Source: an uncultured Ruminiclostridium sp. (GTDB lineage: Bacteria; Bacillota; Clostridia; Oscillospirales; Ruminococcaceae). From it: 64,000 nt of DNA. Made by a program: the position numbers and the translations under genes. Location: contig CANQED010000001.1 of NCBI GenBank assembly GCA_947594425.1, forward strand, positions 248,001-312,000, in the 5' to 3' direction. Positions 8,509-16,138 of this stretch are shown in pieces (the first letter of the stretch is position 1; every line of letters begins with the position of its first letter). The notes beneath the pieces are model-generated. The model made no database searches. It saw only the letters and a list, made by a program, of their open reading frames with translations, and was not told the DNA's origin.

Positions 8509-9498
8509 TCAGTTAGCCTTTGCCTTAGCCGAATACTTAGGCGAGCAGCTTTCTATTCTCACAAGATACTCGTCGGAGAGTATCTCAGCGGTCTTTACCG
8601 CCTTCCAGCCCACGCTTGAGCGCTGATTTAGCGGGTCGTCGCCATAGCCGAGCTGCTTTATTATGTGCTGAAGCCCGCCGCCGGTTATATCGGTCACCGC
8701 ATATGCGTGCGCTCCGATAACCAGCGTCGAGAACACCGCCAGCCCCTCGGGGCAGCCCTCTCCCGCGAATATCTTAGCCTCGGTCGACTTTATAAAGCGT
8801 ACGTTGCCTATGCAGCCTATCTCGCCCTTAAAGATATTGTCGGGCTCTGCGTACTTATGTACGTCCATCCACTCGGGAGTTCTCATAAGGTCATACGCCG
8901 CGTAGGGGTGGATGATCGCCACATAGCTGTCCCCGTCTATGCCGTCGGCGTTCATAGCCTCAAGGTCTGCCGCCGCGCGGAATATCGTGTCCACGGTAAG
9001 TACGCAGTCGGCGGTAAGCTCCTCGCGGCTCTTTACCTCGGTGCCGTCCGCCTTAGGCGCATATATCACCTGAGTGCCGGAATTGAGCACCTCTCTTGTC
9101 ACGGTATCGAGTGTGCGCCCCGCCTGACCGCCGAGCAGCTTTGTGCTTTGTACCACATTGTTATCTATTGCGGACAGCTCGAGCATATCCGACAGCCTGA
9201 TATAGTCGCCGTACTGGTTTACAGACGCGGTGACGGTCGACACCGACAGGCTGCTGCCCTTAGGCGTGACCCCCTCGGTCAGCGGCGTTGTCGCCTTAGC
9301 GAGCGGGCTGTACTTTCTGAACTCTATGGTCTTGCCGTTATTCTTGGGGATAGGGTACTTATCCGCAAAGCGGTCGTGTACGAGCTTAGGCTCGGCTACG
9401 TCTATGAGCGTGTTCTCATAGAACGTCTTCATCTCGTTGGTTAGTATTTCCGTGGTCTGCACGGGTGTGTCAAACTGTGTCAGACAAATTTTGATCAT
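8509..9498 (-). CDS. Major capsid protein, N4-gp56 family
   Basis: 329 residues from the ATG at 9496-9498 (AAAGGAAAG directly upstream). An upstream extension to 9678 would run through the structured intergenic element and is rejected. Family features: ETxx...KTFYENTLIDVAEPKLVHDRFADKYPIPKNNGKTIEFRKYSPL, then TTPLTEGVTP, the LGGQAGRTLDTVTREVLN helix, YVAIIHPYAAYDLM and FKGEIGCIGNVRFIKSTEA. The N4-gp56 group adopts the HK97 fold and forms the icosahedral shell. It follows the protease/scaffold fusion, as expected of a head module. Single-gene length is usual for the family. Confidence 0.88.
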   Translation of the reverse strand: MIKICLTQFDTPVQTTEILTNEMKTFYENTLIDVAEPKLVHDRFADKYPIPKNNGKTIEFRKYSPLAKATTPLTEGVTPKGSSLSVSTVTASVNQYGDYIRLSDMLELSAIDNNVVQSTKLLGGQAGRTLDTVTREVLNSGTQVIYAPKADGTEVKSREELTADCVLTVDTIFRAAADLEAMNADGIDGDSYVAIIHPYAAYDLMRTPEWMDVHKYAEPDNIFKGEIGCIGNVRFIKSTEAKIFAGEGCPEGLAVFSTLVIGAHAYAVTDITGGGLQHIIKQLGYGDDPLNQRSSVGWKAVKTAEILSDEYLVRIESCSPKYSAKAKAN

Positions 9499-9564
9499 TT
9501 TTTCTTTCCTTTCTTTTCTTTGGTTAAAAATTCTTAGGTCCTGCATAATTTTTCGGATGGCTAA

Positions 9565-9761
9565 GCATGCGGGTGCCGAACCCGAGCCGCCCCACGGCGA
9601 CAAATTATTGATCGTGGGGTGCGCAGCAGTTTTTACGGAGCAGATTTTCGTCCGGACGAGGAGACCGAACGATGGCATACTTTGTGTATGTCGAGCGAGG
9701 GCGACGAAGTACGGGCGGAAAGATGCCCGTAAAAACCGGTTTGGGTTCGACTCCCGTATGC
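9565..9761 (+). other. Structured intergenic element with 19-bp imperfect terminal inverted repeats
   Basis: The 267-nt gap between capsid and protease/scaffold genes is occupied by a compact fold. The ends 9565-9583 and 9743-9761 are inverted copies matching at 16 of 19 positions: a 9-bp stem (9565-9573/9753-9761, one G-T pair) and a 7-bp stem (9577-9583/9743-9749). Inside are a hairpin 9590-9596/9613-9619, a perfect 12-bp palindrome 9648-9659, a hairpin 9676-9680/9686-9690, and GCCCGTA (9725-9731), which can pair with either 9710-9716 or the region around 9630-9638. Three wobble pairs read as G-U on the plus strand but A-C on the minus strand, so an RNA, if made, is more likely plus-strand. 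It may instead be a small mobile repeat. No promoter was found. Confidence 0.55.
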
Positions 9762-9765
9762 GTCT

Positions 9766-10671
9766 TTAAAGACGAATCTTCTCGCCGCGCTCCGCACGGC
9801 GGATGAGCTCCTTGCGCTGCTTTTGCGTCAGCGGCGCGGCGCTCTCCTTTACCGCCGCCGCCTCGTCCAGCGCGCCCTCTCTTACCGACCCCTCAAAGGG
9901 CATATCGGCGAGGAGCAGCTGCTTTACAGTCTTAGCGGCGTACTCCATGGCACTTCTGAGCAGCTCGTCGCGGTGCATTATCTCATATGCCGTCCTAACG
10001 TCTATCCCTCTGTACAGCAATGAGAAGAACTTTCTGTCGCTAAGCCCGCTCTTTAGGTCAAAGTCGGGGTACAACTCCTTTACCGAGCTCTCCTGCCCGC
10101 GCCAAAGGTCTATCAGCTCCTCAAGGCTCGCGCCGCTCATTTTGCCAAAGCTTTCGTCTATCGCCTTATCGAGCGCGTCTATATCCCCGCGCGGCGTGCC
10201 GTATCTCGCGCTAAGCTTATTGATAAAACCGTCCGCGCGGCGCAGCCTCTCGTCATTCAGCTTTTTCAGCCGCCTGTTAAAGCCGTCTTGACTGTCGGTT
10301 ATGATAATGTCGCCAAACTGGCACAAGTCCGCCATACACTGCACCTCGCTTTCCTCGCTTAAGACTACAAGCTCGGGATACCTGTCACTCAGCAGCGAGA
10401 AGCCCGTCACCGCCGCCGAGAACGCTCCGTTTACCTCCTCGTCCTCGGAGATAAACTCTATCACCGCCTCCCCGCTTTTTAGCGTCAGCTCGATGATATC
10501 CGCCCTTTGCTCGTCCTCCGCCTGCATAATGTACTCCGCCAGCGTCTGCGCGAGTATGCTCAGCGCCGCGCACACGATATTGCCTCTCGCCGCGTCCTCG
10601 GTCCTGTCGGCGTGTCCTGTCACGCTTAATCTGCCGCCCGTCAGCGTCCTTTTCACATCAACGTATGTCAT
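9766..10671 (-). CDS. Prp-type cysteine protease fused to scaffold-like domain
   Basis: 301 residues. The first 110 match Prp (YsxB), the protease that trims ribosomal protein L27: VTGHADRTEDAARGNIVCAALS places His20 and Cys34 at the spacing of the Prp catalytic pair, followed by the usual EAVIEFISEDEEVNGAFSAAVTGFSLLSDRYPE region. From residue 110 onward is a charged helical region (FNRRLKKLNDERLRRADGFINKLSARYGTP) and DRKFFSLLYRGIDVRTAYEIMHRDELLRSAMEYAA, similar in character to capsid-assembly scaffolds. Known Prp enzymes also cut scaffold and capsid of some staphylococcal phages. It starts inside the portal gene end. A self-maturing scaffold is inferred. Confidence 0.75.
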   Translation of the reverse strand: MTYVDVKRTLTGGRLSVTGHADRTEDAARGNIVCAALSILAQTLAEYIMQAEDEQRADIIELTLKSGEAVIEFISEDEEVNGAFSAAVTGFSLLSDRYPELVVLSEESEVQCMADLCQFGDIIITDSQDGFNRRLKKLNDERLRRADGFINKLSARYGTPRGDIDALDKAIDESFGKMSGASLEELIDLWRGQESSVKELYPDFDLKSGLSDRKFFSLLYRGIDVRTAYEIMHRDELLRSAMEYAAKTVKQLLLADMPFEGSVREGALDEAAAVKESAAPLTQKQRKELIRRAERGEKIRL

Positions 10672-12280
10672 TTATTTCACCTGCCTTTCCTGCCGCGGTG
10701 CGCGCGGCGTTTTCGCTTATCACCTTTTTCAGGCTCTCCTTGCCCTCAAAGTCCATCATATCGAGGCACGCGAGCGCCTGCCCGCTTAGCTCGGGGTTGA
10801 AAAATCCCAGCCTGAACAGCTCCTTGGCAAGCTCGTTTTGCGCCGCCTTAGAAAACGGCGAACGCTTTGACGCGCGGCACACAACGTCGAATATCGGCTC
10901 TTTTCCCTTTAACTCCACGCCGAAAGCTCTGATAGGCTTTGCGCTCATAAGGCTGTTGTCAAACTCAGAAAAGCCTCCCGTTATGCGAAAGCTCCTCGGC
11001 GCGTCGTAAAACTGCCGTATCAGCTCTATCATCAGCCCGCATACCTTTTCAAAGGCGCGATAGCAGCCTTTGAGCATATCGCGTGACAGCTTGCTGCCCG
11101 CCTCCTGCAGCGCCGCTATAGCGCTCGCCGCGGTGACCCCTCCCAAGGTGCTCCCCTGAGAAAAGTCGCGGTTGCCGCTGGTCTCCTTCAGCTCCTCTAT
11201 CTTCATATTCAGCGTCGTTATCACCGACGAGTCCAGCGGGGAGATATTTATCTCGCGTATGTCGTCATTTCCGAGATTGCCCGCGACATGGACAAAGGGC
11301 TTTCGCCAGTCGGCAAATTCTTCCTCCTTTATCGCGCTGTTATTGCGGATAAAGAAGCGCTTTCTCCCCATGCACACGGTATGCTCGAGTATCACCTGGC
11401 TCAGCTTGTCTATGTACATCTGCGCGTCGCGCATAATGTCTATATAGCCGAACCCGCACGGCGAGCCCTCCACCATAAACATGCTGTCTATCACGAACGG
11501 GTACATACCGTGCTTATAAAAGCCGTCCTTGTACTTAGGGTCGTCCTCGCTGCAATATAGCTCGACATCCCCGACAAACCGCGAAAAATGCAGCTGCTTT
11601 TTCCCGTCGCGCATTATCTTGTAATAGCGGTCTACCACCTCGGACTTTTCGCTGTTATCTATGCTCTCGTCATACTTATAGTCGGTGAGTATCCCCCTGC
11701 CGCCGAGCCTGCCCTTTAGCTCGGGATATTTCTCCTCGAGAGTGCCGTTATCGCACAAGCGTACGTAAAAGAGGTTAGGGCTTTGCTGTATGTCCTTAAT
11801 CCCCGGCTCCCAGAACAAATTCAATATATCGACGTTTTTTATCGCTATATCTCCCCTGCCGTTGTCGAGCTCCGGGTCCCACAGCACCGCCTGACAGCAG
11901 CTGCCGTTTTTCAGCTTGTACCACCACATCTCGCTGTACAGCCTCTCATAATCGCACTTTTCGAGCAGGGCGGGTATTATCTTGGATAATTGCTCGGCGC
12001 ACTGCCTGTCGCTTTGCTCTCTGGGCAGCACGGTCGGCTCGGGGATATTGTCCATAGCGTCCGCGTGCTTATTTGCAATGGAGTTGAAAAGCCACGCCGA
12101 GGTCGGGCGGGGTCTGCCCCTGTCGTACTCGCCCTGCGGTATTTCTCCCCAGTGCCGCAGCTTCCACCACTGCTCGTTGGACACTATCCGCCTTTCAAGC
12201 TCCGCCTTGCCCGCCTTGTACCGCTTTAACGCCGAGGCGGCGCGGCGGACGCGCTCTTGTTTAACAATGTTATTTTCCAT
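10658..12280 (-). CDS. Phage portal protein, podovirus-like
   Basis: 540 residues from the ATG at 12278-12280, chosen because AAAGGAGAC lies just upstream; a start 16 codons earlier has no such site. The region WWYKLKNGSCCQAVLWDPELDNGRGDIAIKNVDILNLFWEPGIKDIQQSPNLFYVR and the later EETSGNRDFSQGSTLGGVTAASAIAALQEAGSKLSRDML are characteristic of large P22-like portal proteins, which form the DNA-passage ring at one vertex. It lies 10 nt after the terminase and is followed by the protease/scaffold gene. The usual length for this portal type is 500-750 residues. Confidence 0.85.
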   Translation of the reverse strand: MENNIVKQERVRRAASALKRYKAGKAELERRIVSNEQWWKLRHWGEIPQGEYDRGRPRPTSAWLFNSIANKHADAMDNIPEPTVLPREQSDRQCAEQLSKIIPALLEKCDYERLYSEMWWYKLKNGSCCQAVLWDPELDNGRGDIAIKNVDILNLFWEPGIKDIQQSPNLFYVRLCDNGTLEEKYPELKGRLGGRGILTDYKYDESIDNSEKSEVVDRYYKIMRDGKKQLHFSRFVGDVELYCSEDDPKYKDGFYKHGMYPFVIDSMFMVEGSPCGFGYIDIMRDAQMYIDKLSQVILEHTVCMGRKRFFIRNNSAIKEEEFADWRKPFVHVAGNLGNDDIREINISPLDSSVITTLNMKIEELKETSGNRDFSQGSTLGGVTAASAIAALQEAGSKLSRDMLKGCYRAFEKVCGLMIELIRQFYDAPRSFRITGGFSEFDNSLMSAKPIRAFGVELKGKEPIFDVVCRASKRSPFSKAAQNELAKELFRLGFFNPELSGQALACLDMMDFEGKESLKKVISENAARTAAGKAGEINDIR

Positions 12281-12290
12281 TTGTCTCCTT

Positions 12291-13721
12291 TCATATTCTA
12301 AAAAAATCGCGGCGCGGCTCTTTAACATAAAGCGGGTCGTTTATGTCCGCCCCCGCCGCGCGCTCGGTGAGCGGCGCTATCGGGTTAGCCATAAGCACAT
12401 ATCTGCACTCGTCATAGATATGATCCTCCTGCGTGGTATCGATATCCTCGACATGTGTCTCGTCGTACACTAGCGACGGTATAGTACGCAAAAACGCCTT
12501 GCAGGTGTTAAAGCAGTAGAACATCGGCAGCCCCTCGTCGTCAAACTTAAGGCGATAATGGTACTGCATCTTGCCCGCTATGCGGGTATTGTCCCCGCCG
12601 CTCCATAGGATAAAATTCGGTGCCGCCGCCATTAGATCTGCGACGCTCTCCCCGCGCGAGCGGTCAAATATCGACGGGTCTGCTATGCCGGTTATCGTAC
12701 GCCCGCGCAGGTTCTCGTCCTCGCTTTCTATGCGCTTGATATTAGCCGCTATCTCGGCGGGGTCGATCTTTATACCCGTATTCGGCGTGTCGGTGCAGCC
12801 GTAATACTCGCGTATGCGGTACAGGCAGCCCCTTTGGTCGGCGGCGTACCACCCGACCGAAAAGGGTTTTGCATACCCAAAGTCAAAGCCCCTTACCACC
12901 ACCCATTCGCGCGGTATCTTAAACGGCGCGATAACGTGAGTATACCTGCGGTCGAGATAATGCGCGGGGTCGTCCGTCCACTCCGAGAACACCTGCCCCG
13001 AAAAGCTGTTCCAGTCGCCGTACAGCAGCGCCCTCTTTTCCGCCTCGGGCAGCATAGCGAGCGCCGCGAGGTACTCGGGGTCGTTTTTGAGCAGTATCTG
13101 ATTGTCAAACACGCTCGCGGGTATAAATATCCTTGAGCGCGTAAGCGTCACCGCCCTGCCGTCGGGCGAATGCACCGTGTACTCGGACCTTATCGGGGTC
13201 ATAGGCTTAGCCGCTGTAATGAACCTTTGCTTTACCCAGCCGTGCCCCACTCCGCCGGGGTTAGCGGTCGCACGGATATATACCCGCGTCCCCTCGCCGC
13301 CCGGGCGGTTGCGTGAGAACATATAGCTGTATTCCTCCCACGAAAAATGCGTCAGCTCGTCAAACCCTATAAAGTCGTACCTTTTGCCCTGATAGCTCGT
13401 CCTGTCCTTGGTGTACTGCATTGCGCCGAAGTATATCTTCGCCCCCGACTTAAACACCCAGCAGTGCTTTGTGTCGTTGTATTTCGCGGTAGGGAATGCC
13501 GCGCCGTACAGCTCTCTCGAGCGGTCGACAAGCTCCGACAGCTGCGGATACGTCTTACGCAGAATAAGCCCGCGATAATGCGGTATATCCACCTGCCGCA
13601 AAGCCTCCGCGAGCAGCGCGTCCGACTTGCCGCCTCCCGCCGCGCCCCCGTACAATGCCTCATACTCGGGGCGCTCCATAAAGAGCTTCTGCCGCTCCTG
13701 CGGCTGCCAAAGGATGCTCAT
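12291..13721 (-). CDS. terL: Phage terminase large subunit
   Basis: 476 residues from the ATG at 13719-13721 (GAGGAGG upstream); the longer frame with an arginine-rich prefix is not favoured. An N-terminal ATPase carries Walker A GGAAGGGKS (residues 25-33) and Walker B IGFDE (about 118-122) with the ATANP coupling block. The C-terminal RNase H-like nuclease carries GFDFGYAKPFS, GIADPSIFD and DHIYDECRY acidic motifs. It packages and cuts phage DNA with the small subunit and portal. Its start overlaps the TerS stop as ATGA. Confidence 0.95.
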   Translation of the reverse strand: MSILWQPQERQKLFMERPEYEALYGGAAGGGKSDALLAEALRQVDIPHYRGLILRKTYPQLSELVDRSRELYGAAFPTAKYNDTKHCWVFKSGAKIYFGAMQYTKDRTSYQGKRYDFIGFDELTHFSWEEYSYMFSRNRPGGEGTRVYIRATANPGGVGHGWVKQRFITAAKPMTPIRSEYTVHSPDGRAVTLTRSRIFIPASVFDNQILLKNDPEYLAALAMLPEAEKRALLYGDWNSFSGQVFSEWTDDPAHYLDRRYTHVIAPFKIPREWVVVRGFDFGYAKPFSVGWYAADQRGCLYRIREYYGCTDTPNTGIKIDPAEIAANIKRIESEDENLRGRTITGIADPSIFDRSRGESVADLMAAAPNFILWSGGDNTRIAGKMQYHYRLKFDDEGLPMFYCFNTCKAFLRTIPSLVYDETHVEDIDTTQEDHIYDECRYVLMANPIAPLTERAAGADINDPLYVKEPRRDFFRI

Positions 13722-14173
13722 TGCTCCTCCTCGCCGTCTAACAGCTCGGGCAGTACCACCACCCCGCCCTCGCTCTCGGCGGGCTTTTCCTCCCACTGAT
13801 AGCCGCAGCGGTTTTTAAGCCAAAATATCTGCGCGGTCGTGCTCGGCATCACCTGCTTTTCGACTATCTTAACCGTTTCAAATTCTCCCGTCTTGCTGTT
13901 CAGCTGCCGCGTCACCTCCGTCGCGGTGTAGCCTACCGCCCGCTTTAACAGTGCCTTTTCGACGGGGTCGCGCACCGACCTCGCCGCAGACAGCGCCGCT
14001 TTCAGCTCGGGGCTCTTTTTCTCCCACGCCCTTAGCGTGCTGACGCTTATGCCTATCATGGCGGCTATGTCGGGCTTGGTCTTTCCACTTAGCGCCTCGG
14101 CGGTTATGCGTTCCAGCCCCTCGCCGCTAAGCCACTGCCCGCGCTTATCCGTCATCGGCACCGCTCTCGTCAT
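13718..14173 (-). CDS. terS: Phage terminase small subunit
   Basis: Up to 151 residues; the start could be the ATG at 14173 or the one at 14155 (MTDKRGQWL), and ribosome sites are weak for both. A helix-turn-helix (KPDIAAMIGISVSTLRAWEKKSPELKAALSAAR) near the N-terminus is the DNA-recognition part of small terminases. The middle SKTGEFETVKIVEKQVMPSTTAQIFWLKNRCGYQWEEK is a common block in this family. It immediately precedes terL and overlaps the small zinc-ribbon gene upstream. Confidence 0.88.
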   Translation of the reverse strand: MTRAVPMTDKRGQWLSGEGLERITAEALSGKTKPDIAAMIGISVSTLRAWEKKSPELKAALSAARSVRDPVEKALLKRAVGYTATEVTRQLNSKTGEFETVKIVEKQVMPSTTAQIFWLKNRCGYQWEEKPAESEGGVVVLPELLDGEEEQ

Positions 14174-14321
14174 CTCCGACAGGCTCTACCGCGCCCGAGC
14201 AGTACGGGCAGCTCGGCACCTCCTCATACGCGGGCGCGCCCCAAAACTCCCCCTGATAGGTGTATGAGTGAGAGAGCTCGTCCGCGTCGACAAGCCTTTT
14301 GCACCTAATACATTTGTACAT
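14145..14321 (-). CDS. Small zinc-ribbon phage protein
   Basis: 58 residues, first gene of the phage lytic transcript. Two CxxC pairs, MYKCIRCKR at residues 4-7 and SCPYCSG at residues 38-41, make a probable zinc ribbon; the tail is acidic. AAAGGAGC lies upstream of the ATG. Its 3' end overlaps the start of terS, suggesting coupling. Function unknown; small zinc-finger proteins at this place in phages often help packaging or host nuclease reactions, but nothing here shows which. Confidence 0.65.
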   Translation of the reverse strand: MYKCIRCKRLVDADELSHSYTYQGEFWGAPAYEEVPSCPYCSGAVEPVGDDESGADDG

Positions 14322-14420
14322 AAACGCTCCTTTCTTTTTTAATTATGCAGGACCGCGAAAAGCCGCTGTACTGTTTATCGTACCGTCTATATGCTACAAT
14401 AAGCTTGGCAGAAAAGAGCA

Positions 14421-14470
14421 AGTCAACTTTTCGTTGATTTAATAATATCACAAAAGCTTCGATTTGTCAA
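14421..14470 (-). promoter_or_regulatory. Lytic-operon promoter with two operator sites
   Basis: On the minus strand, TTGACA (14465-14470), 17 bp, TATTAT (14442-14447). CAAC-N5-GTTG sites at 14468-14480 (over the -35 box) and 14424-14436 (about the transcription start) are placed to block it. Confidence 0.7.
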
Positions 14471-14519
14471 CAGTTTGTTGCAAGATTTTTTAAATTTGTG
14501 AAATTTGGACAAAAGTTAA

Positions 14520-14568
14520 CAACAATTCGTTGTTTACTATTGACAAGTCAACGAATTGTTTATATAAT
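14520..14568 (+). promoter_or_regulatory. Repressor promoter with two operator sites
   Basis: TTGACA (14540-14545), 17 bp, TATAAT (14563-14568): a perfect consensus promoter. Operator-like CAACAATTCGTTG (14520-14532) lies upstream and CAACGAATTGTT (14549-14560) fills the spacer, so the repressor could limit its own synthesis. Confidence 0.8.
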
Positions 14569-14600
14569 ATAATCAGAAAACCTTTCAAGGAGGCTCTCAC

Positions 14601-14957
14601 ATGAGTATTTTTTCTGAGAATATAAGAAGGCTGCGCCACAAAAAGCAGGTGTCGCAGGCGGCTATCGCCGAATACCTCGGACTTACAAAACAGGCTTACA
14701 GCCTATACGAGACCGACCGCCGCGAGCCCGACTTTGACACACTGGTAAAGCTCGCCGAGTACTTTGACACCGACACCGACTGTCTGCTTAAGGGCGAGGA
14801 CAATGCCGCCGTTTCTGACAGCAGACTTAAGTTCGCGCTGTTCGGCGACGCCGAGATAGACGACGACGTTCTCGACGACGTAAAGCGGCTCGCTAAGCTG
14901 CAATTAGAGCTTCGCCGCAGCAAAGAAAAAGAAAAAGAAGACAGCAAAGACAAATAA
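14601..14957 (+). CDS. XRE-family phage repressor
   Basis: 118 residues. The N-terminal 65 form a Cro/C1 helix-turn-helix (IRRLRHKKQVSQAAIAEYLGLTKQAYSLYETDRREPDFDTLVKLAEYFDTDTDCLLKG). The C-terminal part is short, charged and Lys/Glu-rich, without a LexA-type peptidase, so inactivation probably depends on the adjacent ImmA protease. AAGGAGG precedes the ATG. It is divergent from the phage structural operon across a switch region with four CAAC-N5-GTTG sites. The immunity-repressor role is inferred from context but fits well. Confidence 0.88.
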   Translation: MSIFSENIRRLRHKKQVSQAAIAEYLGLTKQAYSLYETDRREPDFDTLVKLAEYFDTDTDCLLKGEDNAAVSDSRLKFALFGDAEIDDDVLDDVKRLAKLQLELRRSKEKEKEDSKDK

Positions 14958-14999
14958 AACAACTAGTTGACTATTTGCGCGATTTTTTAAAAAATAAAT

Positions 15000-15023
15000 T
15001 AAAAAGCCGCGATCTCTCGCGGC
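15000..15023 (-). terminator. Minus-strand intrinsic terminator
   Basis: GCCGCGA (15006-15012), TCTC loop, TCGCGGC (15017-15023). Read on the minus strand it is followed by TTTTT and further T-rich sequence, so it stops transcripts coming leftward from pnuC across immA. On the plus strand it lacks a T run. Confidence 0.75.
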
Positions 15024-15051
15024 AACAATATGTAGATAAAGAGGTGACACA

Positions 15052-15459
15052 GTGAACAAGCTCTTAAAGATAGCTAACGATAACGATATCCCCATAGTAA
15101 ATATGCGCCTTAACGGGCGCGAGGAGGCACTCAGCGAATGCAGCGACGGCTATTGCATTATCGCCATCGACCCCAAAAAGGTAAAAAGCCTGCGTGATTA
15201 TAAGGTCAAGGCCGCGCACGAGCTCGGTCACTGTATCACGGGCGCGTTTTATGACGAGAACTGCCCCGTAATTCCGCGCGGACGGTGCGAGCGCCGCGCC
15301 GAAAAATGGGCGGTGCGCAACACCGTCTCACCGAAAAAGCTTAAGGCCGCGCTAAAAGACGGCCTGACCGAGGTGTGGCAGCTCGCCGAGCATTTCGGCG
15401 TGACCGAAGAATTTATGGTGAAGGCGCTGAAATACTACGGTCTTTGGAGCGGAGAATGA
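15052..15459 (+). CDS. ImmA/IrrE-family metallopeptidase
   Basis: 135 residues starting at GTG (15052) behind AAGAGGTGAC. HELGH at residues 56-60 in KVKAAHELGHCITGAF gives the zinc-binding catalytic helix, and ERRAEKWAVRNTVSPKKLKAAL is the usual downstream helix of the family. Such proteases cleave the neighbouring XRE repressor to induce mobile elements. It follows the repressor with a 94-nt gap containing CAACTAGTTG. The ORF ends 4 nt from the convergent pnuC gene. Confidence 0.92.
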   Translation: MNKLLKIANDNDIPIVNMRLNGREEALSECSDGYCIIAIDPKKVKSLRDYKVKAAHELGHCITGAFYDENCPVIPRGRCERRAEKWAVRNTVSPKKLKAALKDGLTEVWQLAEHFGVTEEFMVKALKYYGLWSGE

Positions 15460-15463
15460 ATGC

Positions 15464-16138
15464 TTAAGCTTGCTTTATCCTCATTCTCCGCCAGTTGATA
15501 AACCCGTACAGGTCGTTTATCAAAAACACCGCAAAGCACGCCGTCATAGGCAGATACCCTATATCCGCCATGCTCGCTAGCGCCCACAGAATTATCAGCA
15601 CTATATCATTTGCGGCGTAAGCCAAAGCATAATACGGGCTGCGCAACACCGTCAGATACGACGCGATAAAGCTCGTAAGCACTGACAGCGTGCTGAAAAT
15701 AAGATTAACCGTCCCCAGCGCCGCAAGGATAAAATAAAACCCCGCGGTCACCCCCGCCGCTAAGATAAGCATACATATTATCTTTCCCTTTGTCAGCCTG
15801 CCGACCCTTACCTCGGCGGTGTCGGCATAGGGATTTTTTATCCACGTTATGACCGACACGACGGCTATCGGCGCGGTCATGCCGAGATATGTTATCATTT
15901 CCCCGTAATAGGCAAAATAAAAGGATATTATCCCGTAAAACACGCTGAACGCCACCGTCAATATTTGCCCCAAGACGTACCCTTTTGCGACAAAAATAAG
16001 CGCGCTCACCCCTATAAGCGACGCGGCTAAGGTGATAATTCCCCCGCCCGACAGCAAAAAGCACACCGTCACCGCCGCTATAGAAAATATCCATAACCCG
16101 ACCTCAAATTTAGTCAAAGGTCCCGCTATCTTCTTCAT
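15464..16138 (-). CDS. pnuC: PnuC-type nicotinamide riboside (or related vitamin) transporter
   Basis: 224 residues with about seven or eight hydrophobic segments. The C-terminal NDLYGFINWRRM block is the PnuC signature, and SPYYALAYAANDIVLIILWALA fits the transport core. The family moves vitamin precursors by facilitated diffusion: nicotinamide riboside for PnuC, thiamine or riboflavin for PnuT and PnuX. No NAD, salvage or thiamine genes lie nearby, so the substrate is not settled. The 5' leader contains an intrinsic terminator directly before the GGAGG site. It converges with immA. Confidence 0.85.
   Translation of the reverse strand: MKKIAGPLTKFEVGLWIFSIAAVTVCFLLSGGGIITLAASLIGVSALIFVAKGYVLGQILTVAFSVFYGIISFYFAYYGEMITYLGMTAPIAVVSVITWIKNPYADTAEVRVGRLTKGKIICMLILAAGVTAGFYFILAALGTVNLIFSTLSVLTSFIASYLTVLRSPYYALAYAANDIVLIILWALASMADIGYLPMTACFAVFLINDLYGFINWRRMRIKQA

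Noticed and set aside
9641..9675. GTCCGGACGAAA resembling a hammerhead ribozyme core on the minus strand
   Set aside because: The required CTGATGA segment before the stem is missing.
9499..9678. 60-codon N-terminal extension of the capsid gene
   Set aside because: It runs through the structured element and lacks a ribosome site; the ATG at 9498 has a good one and matches the family start.
9741..9775. T-arm-like GGGTTCGACTCCC suggesting a tRNA in the phage region
   Set aside because: No matching acceptor 5' arm, D arm or anticodon arm at the right spacing; the opposite end has a similar T-arm-like hairpin on the other strand.
9541..14355. 14-nt AATTATGCAGGACC shared in opposite orientation near 9541 and 14342 as phage attachment sites
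   Set aside because: Both copies are inside the phage block, the match is short enough to occur by chance, and no integrase is present.
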